Positions 60,455-64,000 of a DNA stretch of 64,000 nucleotides are shown in pieces (the first letter of the stretch is position 1; each line of letters starts with the position of its first letter). A program made the translations under genes and the position numbers. The stretch is from positions 1,153,683 through 1,217,682 of the forward strand of contig JACKBL010000001.1 in the NCBI GenBank assembly GCA_020634515.1, read 5' to 3'. The stretch comes from Ardenticatenales bacterium (GTDB lineage Bacteria > Chloroflexota > Anaerolineae > Promineifilales > Promineifilaceae). The notes under the pieces were generated by a model. It worked only from the letters and a program-made list of their open reading frames with translations. It searched no databases and was not told where the DNA came from.

Positions 60455-60528
60455 GTAGCTGCTAAGCCCGATTGGACCAATTTTCTCTGGTGAAATTGGC
60501 CCAATCTCCAGAGAGCGTTAGTAGTTAT
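60455..60528 (+). mobile_element. 74-bp MITE-like element (family D), copy 2
   Basis: Ends GTAGCTGCTAAG and CGTTAGTAGTTAT, with GATTGGACCAATTT and AAATTGGCCCAATC inside. Perfect 8-base direct repeat GTCTATTC on both sides. It sits in the 222-base gap between potB and potC, 49 bases before potC. Confidence 0.85.
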
Positions 60529-60576
60529 GTCTATTCTCAGGACGCTTTTGTAGTCTGTTTTCAGGACAGGTGACCG

Positions 60577-61425
60577 ATGACGACGATAACGCAATCCAAG
60601 ATGGAAACGTTTCCGAAGATTGAAGCGCGTTCGCGGCGGTTTTGGCGACCGCTGCTGCCGGCATTTTCCCAACGCACCCTCACCTGGTATGCCATTGCCA
60701 TCTTCCTCTTCCTCTACCTGCCCATCTTCATCCTCGTCATCTACTCCTTCAACGCCAATAAAGTCGTCGGCGTGTGGCAGGGATTCAGCCTGCGCTGGTA
60801 TCAGGAACTGTTCCAGGATGCGGCCATCGGCAGCGCCTTGCGCGTCAGCTTGTGGGTGGGCTTCTGGTCTACCTTGATCAGCGTCATCCTGGGTACATTG
60901 GCTGCTATCGTGCTGGAGCGTTACGAATTTGCCGGCAAACTTCCCTACGACGCCGTCCTCTACCTTCCCATCATCATCCCCGACATCGTCATGGCCCTCT
61001 CCGCCCTCCTCTTCTTCGTCCTCGTCGCCGTCCCCCTCAGCCGCTACACCGTCCTCATCACCCACGTCGCCTTCAACATCTCCTTCGTGGCCGTCGTCGT
61101 GCGCGCGCGGCTGCACGGCATGGACCGGCGGCTGGAAGAAGCCGCCGCCGACCTGGGCGCGGACGAATGGACCACCTTCCGCCGCATCACGCTGCCGCTG
61201 CTTATGCCGGGGATCGTCTCCGCCGCGCTGCTGGCCTTCACCATGTCGCTGGACGACTTCGTGATCACCTTCTTCGTCTCCGGACCGGGGTCCACCACCC
61301 TGCCCGTGCGCGTCTACTCCATGATCAAATTCGGCGTTACCCCGGAAGTGAACGCCATCTCTTCCCTCATGCTGGCCGGTTCCACGCTGCTCGTCGTCAT
61401 TTCTCTCCTCCTCCAGCGGCGCTAG
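60577..61425 (+). CDS. potC: Polyamine ABC transporter permease
   Basis: 282 residues with six to seven helices: YAIAIFLFLYLPIFILVIYSFNANK, LRVSLWVGFWSTLISVILGTLAAIVL, LYLPIIIPDIVMALSALLFFVLV, HVAFNISFVAVVVRARL and the EAA-type loop EEAAADLGADEWTTFRRITLPLLMPGIVSAALLAFTMSLDDFVITFF. The sequence follows the E. coli PotC pattern closely (VYSFN and F-V-S-G-P-G). It lies with potB as the second membrane half of the polyamine importer. Confidence 0.92.
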   Translation: MTTITQSKMETFPKIEARSRRFWRPLLPAFSQRTLTWYAIAIFLFLYLPIFILVIYSFNANKVVGVWQGFSLRWYQELFQDAAIGSALRVSLWVGFWSTLISVILGTLAAIVLERYEFAGKLPYDAVLYLPIIIPDIVMALSALLFFVLVAVPLSRYTVLITHVAFNISFVAVVVRARLHGMDRRLEEAAADLGADEWTTFRRITLPLLMPGIVSAALLAFTMSLDDFVITFFVSGPGSTTLPVRVYSMIKFGVTPEVNAISSLMLAGSTLLVVISLLLQRR

Positions 61426-61516
61426 GCGCATAGGCACACGCATGATACAGATAACGAGCGATGCTTCTCGATGAGCATCCAGAATGTAGTTCTCCGCAAG
61501 ATTGGTTCATTCTTCG

Positions 61517-61584
61517 TAACTACTAACGCTCTCTGGAGATTGGACCAATTTCACCAGAGAAAATTGGTCCAATCTGAAACGTAA
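61517..61584 (-). mobile_element. Family D element, copy 3 (right end altered)
   Basis: GTAACTACTAACGCTCTCTGGAGATT opens the element, with GATTGGACCAATTT and AAATTGGTCCAATC following; the second end is not conserved (ACGTAACC) and no target repeat is visible. It lies in the 237-base gap between potC and potD, before a GGTCTCCCAGACTTC motif. Confidence 0.55.
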
Positions 61585-61662
61585 CCCCGAAAGGTCTCCC
61601 AGACTTCTAGGGCTTGGTAAGTGGGAATCTCACCCAATATGGCATTTTCGAAGGAGAAAACG

Positions 61663-62820
61663 ATGAAAAACTGGATTTTGGGATTGGCCCTGGTGATGGG
61701 CCTGTTCTTGTTGGCGGGGTGTGGCGGTGGCCCGGCGGGCGGCCCGTCCGCGGATTCCACCGCCGGAGACGCCAACGCCGCGCAAACGGGCGGCGACGAG
61801 ACCGCCCTGGCGCCGGAGTTGAGCGTGTACAACTGGTCCGACTACATTGACGAGCAAATCCTGGCGGATTATGAGGACCAGTACGGCGTGAAGATCATTT
61901 ACGACACGTATGCGTCCAATGAAGACTTGCTGGCGAAGCTGCAAGCGGGGGCGACGGGGTACGACGTTATTTTCCCCTCCGACTACATGGTGTCGCAAAT
62001 GATTGAATTGGGGCTGCTGGCGGCGATCAACACAGCGGACATCCCCAATTTCGTCAACATCGGCGCGGATTTCCGGGATGCGCCTTTTGATCCGGGGAAC
62101 AAGTATTGCGTGCCGTATCAGTGGGGGACGACGGGGATTGCGTATCGTGCCGGCATTTCCCCCTTCGACGAACACGCACCAGACAGTTGGGCGTACCTGT
62201 TCGACCCCGCCCTGCTGCAAGCATACAGCGGCGGCGGCATCAACGTCCTCAACGACCAGCGCGAACTCCTGGGCGCGGCCCTCTTCTACCTCGGCTACTC
62301 CCCCAACACGCAGAGCCAGGACGAACTTATCCAGGCGCGCGACCTCATCCTGCAAGCCAAGCCCTTCTGGAAAACGTTCAACGGCGAAGATTACGACGAC
62401 ACTCTCATGGTCCCCGATGAAGTCGTCCTCTCCCACGCCTGGAGCGGCGACGCCGCCAGCGCCTACTGGAACACCTACGACGAAGCTACCGAAGACGGCA
62501 ACTGGCGCTACATCGTCCCCAAAGAGGGAGCGGTCAAGTACCTGGACAACATCTGCATCCCCGCCTCCAGCCAGCGTTACCAGACCGCGCTGCACTTCAT
62601 CAACTACCTGCTAGAGCCGGAAGTCGGCGCGGCCATCACCAACTTCACCTACTACGCCAGCCCCAACACCGCCGCCGCCCCCTTCATTTCCCCCGACATC
62701 CTCGCAGACCCCAGCATCTACCCCCCCGCCGACGTGCAGGCCAAACTGCAATTCCTGCAAGACGTCGGCGACGCCGTCTTCACCTACGACGAAATGTGGA
62801 CGGCCATCAAAGGGCAGTAG
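61663..62820 (+). CDS. potD: Polyamine-binding periplasmic/lipoprotein component
   Basis: 385 residues from ATG 61663, after GAAGGAG. The signal MKNWILGLALVMGLFLLAGCGGG ends in a lipobox (L-A-G-C), giving a lipid-anchored binding protein in this presumably single-membrane or thin-walled cell. A Gly/Ser/Thr-rich linker of about 40 residues precedes ELSVYNWSDYIDEQILADYEDQYGVKIIYDTYASNEDLLAKL (about residues 47-88), the PotD opening. Later: YDVIFPSDYMVSQMI, YCVPYQWGTTGIAYR, WAYLFD, LSHAWSGDAASAYW and the tail ITNFTYYASPNTAA. It delivers spermidine or putrescine to PotBC. Confidence 0.93.
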   Translation: MKNWILGLALVMGLFLLAGCGGGPAGGPSADSTAGDANAAQTGGDETALAPELSVYNWSDYIDEQILADYEDQYGVKIIYDTYASNEDLLAKLQAGATGYDVIFPSDYMVSQMIELGLLAAINTADIPNFVNIGADFRDAPFDPGNKYCVPYQWGTTGIAYRAGISPFDEHAPDSWAYLFDPALLQAYSGGGINVLNDQRELLGAALFYLGYSPNTQSQDELIQARDLILQAKPFWKTFNGEDYDDTLMVPDEVVLSHAWSGDAASAYWNTYDEATEDGNWRYIVPKEGAVKYLDNICIPASSQRYQTALHFINYLLEPEVGAAITNFTYYASPNTAAAPFISPDILADPSIYPPADVQAKLQFLQDVGDAVFTYDEMWTAIKGQ

Positions 62821-62935
62821 GAGCGGACTGACGTCTCTGCCGGCAAATAGAATCCTCAAAATCAGCCCCATTTGGGGGGAGCTAACCTTTTTCCACCAGC
62901 CTCACCCAGGGCTGCGCCGCCGCATTGACGCCGTG

Positions 62936-63223
62936 TTAGGCTGCCAACGCCAACGGCTGAATAGTCTGTTTGGGCCTGTTCTTTGCCAAATCGTAGTTAC
63001 TCTGCAAATTGAGCCAAAACTGCGGCGTTGTGCCAAAAGCGCCAGCCAGTAACCAGGCCGTTTCAGGCGTGACACCTCGCTTGCCACGAATTAGCTCATT
63101 GATCCTTTGTGTGGGAACTCCCAAGTGTCTGGCTAAAGCCACTTGGGTAAGACCCAGCGGGATTAAAAACTCTTCTTCAAGTACAACCCCTGGATGCGTA
63201 GGAATGCGGTTCTCTGGAATCAT
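62936..63223 (-). CDS. higA: HigA-type antitoxin (XRE-family HTH)
   Basis: 95 residues if ATG 63223 is used (AAGGTGG is five bases upstream); GTG 63232 would add three residues. The family opening NRIPTHPGVVLEEEFLIPLGLTQVALARHLGVPTQRINELIRGKRGVTPETAWLLAGAFGTTPQFWLNLQ includes the HTH (about 25-45) that binds its own promoter. The Pro-Glu-Thr-Ala-x-x-L-A and FWLNLQ sections are HigA features. It lies 11 bases after the toxin gene, the typical toxin-first order of HigBA. Confidence 0.93.
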   Translation of the reverse strand: MIPENRIPTHPGVVLEEEFLIPLGLTQVALARHLGVPTQRINELIRGKRGVTPETAWLLAGAFGTTPQFWLNLQSNYDLAKNRPKQTIQPLALAA

Positions 63224-63234
63224 TTCATCCACCT

Positions 63235-63525
63235 TCAGTGATAATCTATCATCTGAACTTCATAAGCGTTTCCATTCTCCCAACGGAAAACGATTTGCCA
63301 TTGTCTGTTAATCCGAATGCTATGGAAGCCTGCCCAATCACCGCCAAGAGCCTCAAGACGATTACCGGGTGGGGAACTCAAATCCATCAAGTTCTGGGCT
63401 GTGTTGAGTACATCTAATCTGACTAAAGCGCGATGCAAAATATCATGAGGAAATCGGCGAACTCGACTGGTTCGGCGTCCATGATACAAATCGGCTGTAG
63501 CTTCATCAGCGAAAGCGACAATCAT
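63235..63525 (-). CDS. higB: HigB-type toxin (RelE/ParE superfamily)
   Basis: 96 residues. The sequence MIVAFADEATADLYHG and RLDVLNTAQNLMDLSSPPGNRLEALGGDWAGFHSIRINRQWQIVFRWENGNAYEVQMIDYH follows the HigB pattern, with GxxxGxxSIRINxQWRIxFxW and DYH at the end. HigB is a ribosome-dependent mRNase whose Arg/His/Lys residues cut within codons; the Arg of SIRINRQWQIVF and the final His are present. It comes first in the operon, followed by higA. Such pairs commonly stabilise genomic islands. Confidence 0.92.
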   Translation of the reverse strand: MIVAFADEATADLYHGRRTSRVRRFPHDILHRALVRLDVLNTAQNLMDLSSPPGNRLEALGGDWAGFHSIRINRQWQIVFRWENGNAYEVQMIDYH

Positions 63526-63702
63526 GCCGAAGATTATACACCTTCACGGATACCGTGTAAACATCTTCTTGATTGTTCGGAGAACAGGATCGGTTCGCAG
63601 TCCTAACGTCTTGGTTCAACGTTTGCTTGAGCGGCGGGCGGGTTGAGAGGCTGCTCTTGGATTCACTAAAACCTTGAAAAAGCCCCGATCTCGCCCGTTC
63701 GC
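63526..63702. other. Intergenic spacer between higB and intron end
   Basis: No gene with a ribosome site is seen. It would contain the higBA promoter on the minus strand, in the AT-rich stretch around 63535-63575, and the 5' exon junction of the group II intron. Confidence 0.35.
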
Positions 63703-64000
63703 TATAGGGTAGGCAAGCGGCGAGCAGCATGACCTGCTTTTCCGCAAGCCCCCCTCCGAACCGTGCTTGAACCTTTCAATTCACACGGCTCTCCAGAAAA
63801 TCATGTCGGCGACACTGCCGATTGTATCATCGTCATTGTGATTAACGCCTATCCAGACCGATCACGCAAATCCAGATACGATTTCCCTGCAACCCTTCGC
63901 CATGTAATCGGCTTTCCCGACCTCGGACTACTACGGTTGCTCTGTGACCGTATGCCTCTCGGCACGTAGGCCATCCCGTGTTCCGTGCGTTGTGAGCTGT
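63703..64000 (-). mobile_element. 3' part of a group II intron (edge of window)
   Basis: The domain V at 63758-63791 and the following bases (GGAGGGGGGCTTGCGG, then CCGCTTGCCTACCCTAT) resemble domain VI and the 3' end of bacterial group II introns, read on the minus strand. The 3' splice site is near 63703. The 210 bases upstream of domain V (63792-64000) have no long reading frame that I recognise as a reverse transcriptase, so the intron ORF lies outside the window or is missing. Confidence 0.6.
63758..63791 (-). ncRNA. Group II intron domain V
   Basis: Exactly 34 bases on the minus strand: GAGCCGTGTGAATTGAAAGG followed by TTCAAGCACGGTTC. The start GAGCCGT holds the catalytic AGC triad, the ends GAGCCGTG and CACGGTTC pair (with G-U), the TTGAAAGG centre gives a GAAA tetraloop, and the upper arm GAA/TTC pairs across a bulge. 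This is the standard sequence of domain V in bacterial group II introns. Confidence 0.85.

Noticed and set aside
63763..63969. 68-codon plus-strand ORF near the right edge
   Set aside because: It is the complement of the group II intron domain V and flank; no ribosome site and no family.
1..64000. rRNA, tRNA or replication origin
   Set aside because: I looked for CCA-ended cloverleaf-like segments, conserved rRNA stretches and DnaA-box clusters in the gaps and saw none that I could defend; a tRNA scan would settle it.

Overview
The window reads as a chromosomal segment of a GC-rich bacterium, most likely a member of the Chloroflexota (Anaerolineae-like). This is an inference from protein style, gene content and the mosaic repeats; no rRNA or other phylogenetic marker is present. 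No rRNA, tRNA or CRISPR array was recognised.

Layout. (1) 0-4 kb, GC-rich housekeeping genes: the 3' part of a glycogen-debranching enzyme, a one-helix membrane protein, an epimerase-like protein without the usual catalytic Tyr/Lys, and a zinc-knuckle/PlsC acyltransferase fusion. (2) 4.1-22 kb, a visibly more AT-rich accessory island: a DUF2785 protein; a minus-strand RiPP-like locus made of two tandem tiny peptides ending in a hairpin terminator, a ThiF/E1-like enzyme and a PqqD-domain M50 membrane protease; a type II restriction-modification pair (XcyI-like); a flavin/F420 oxidoreductase; and a second defence-type operon (PLD-SNF2 helicase, Eco57I-type methylase, AAA ATPase with a HEPN-like tail). 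The distal part of that operon carries about seven frameshifts, all explainable by one-base changes in short homopolymers. (3) 22-31 kb: two SCP2 proteins, iron alcohol dehydrogenase, patatin phospholipase, TMEM43-like protein, a secreted Pro/Thr-rich protein, a lysine 2,3-aminomutase family enzyme and a lipoprotein. (4) 31.2-35 kb: three polytopic membrane genes, two resembling proton-translocating complex I/Mrp antiporter subunits, without the rest of complex I. (5) 35.2-54.1 kb: a co-directional exopolysaccharide cluster starting with an RfaH-like NusG paralogue and containing two nucleotide-sugar enzymes, five glycosyltransferases, Wzx, Wzy, two sulfotransferases, a hexapeptide acyltransferase and a WbaP/WcaJ-type initiating transferase; the product is probably a sulfated, deoxyhexose- and uronate-containing glycan. 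(6) 54.1-57.1 kb minus: a TPR protein and MutS2. (7) 57.5-62.8 kb: a potABCD polyamine importer. (8) 62.9-63.5 kb: a HigBA toxin-antitoxin pair. (9) At the right edge, a 34-nt group II intron domain V on the minus strand.

Three non-coding layers run through the window. First, the palindrome TGCCGGCA occurs roughly 60 times, and at many sites the base composition flips from G-rich before it to C-rich after it. Second, there are two MITE-like families (103 bp and 50-74 bp) with terminal inverted repeats and 8-bp target duplications that I could read directly. Third, an AB hairpin repeat of about 185 bp sits in many intergenic spaces and is itself a target of the 103-bp element.

The best candidate for an undescribed system is the 5.3-8.6 kb peptide/ThiF/M50 locus: its two paralogous peptides share a leader-like core IRKLEKIETTGARH and end in Gly-Ala-Gly, an end that an E1-like enzyme could adenylate.
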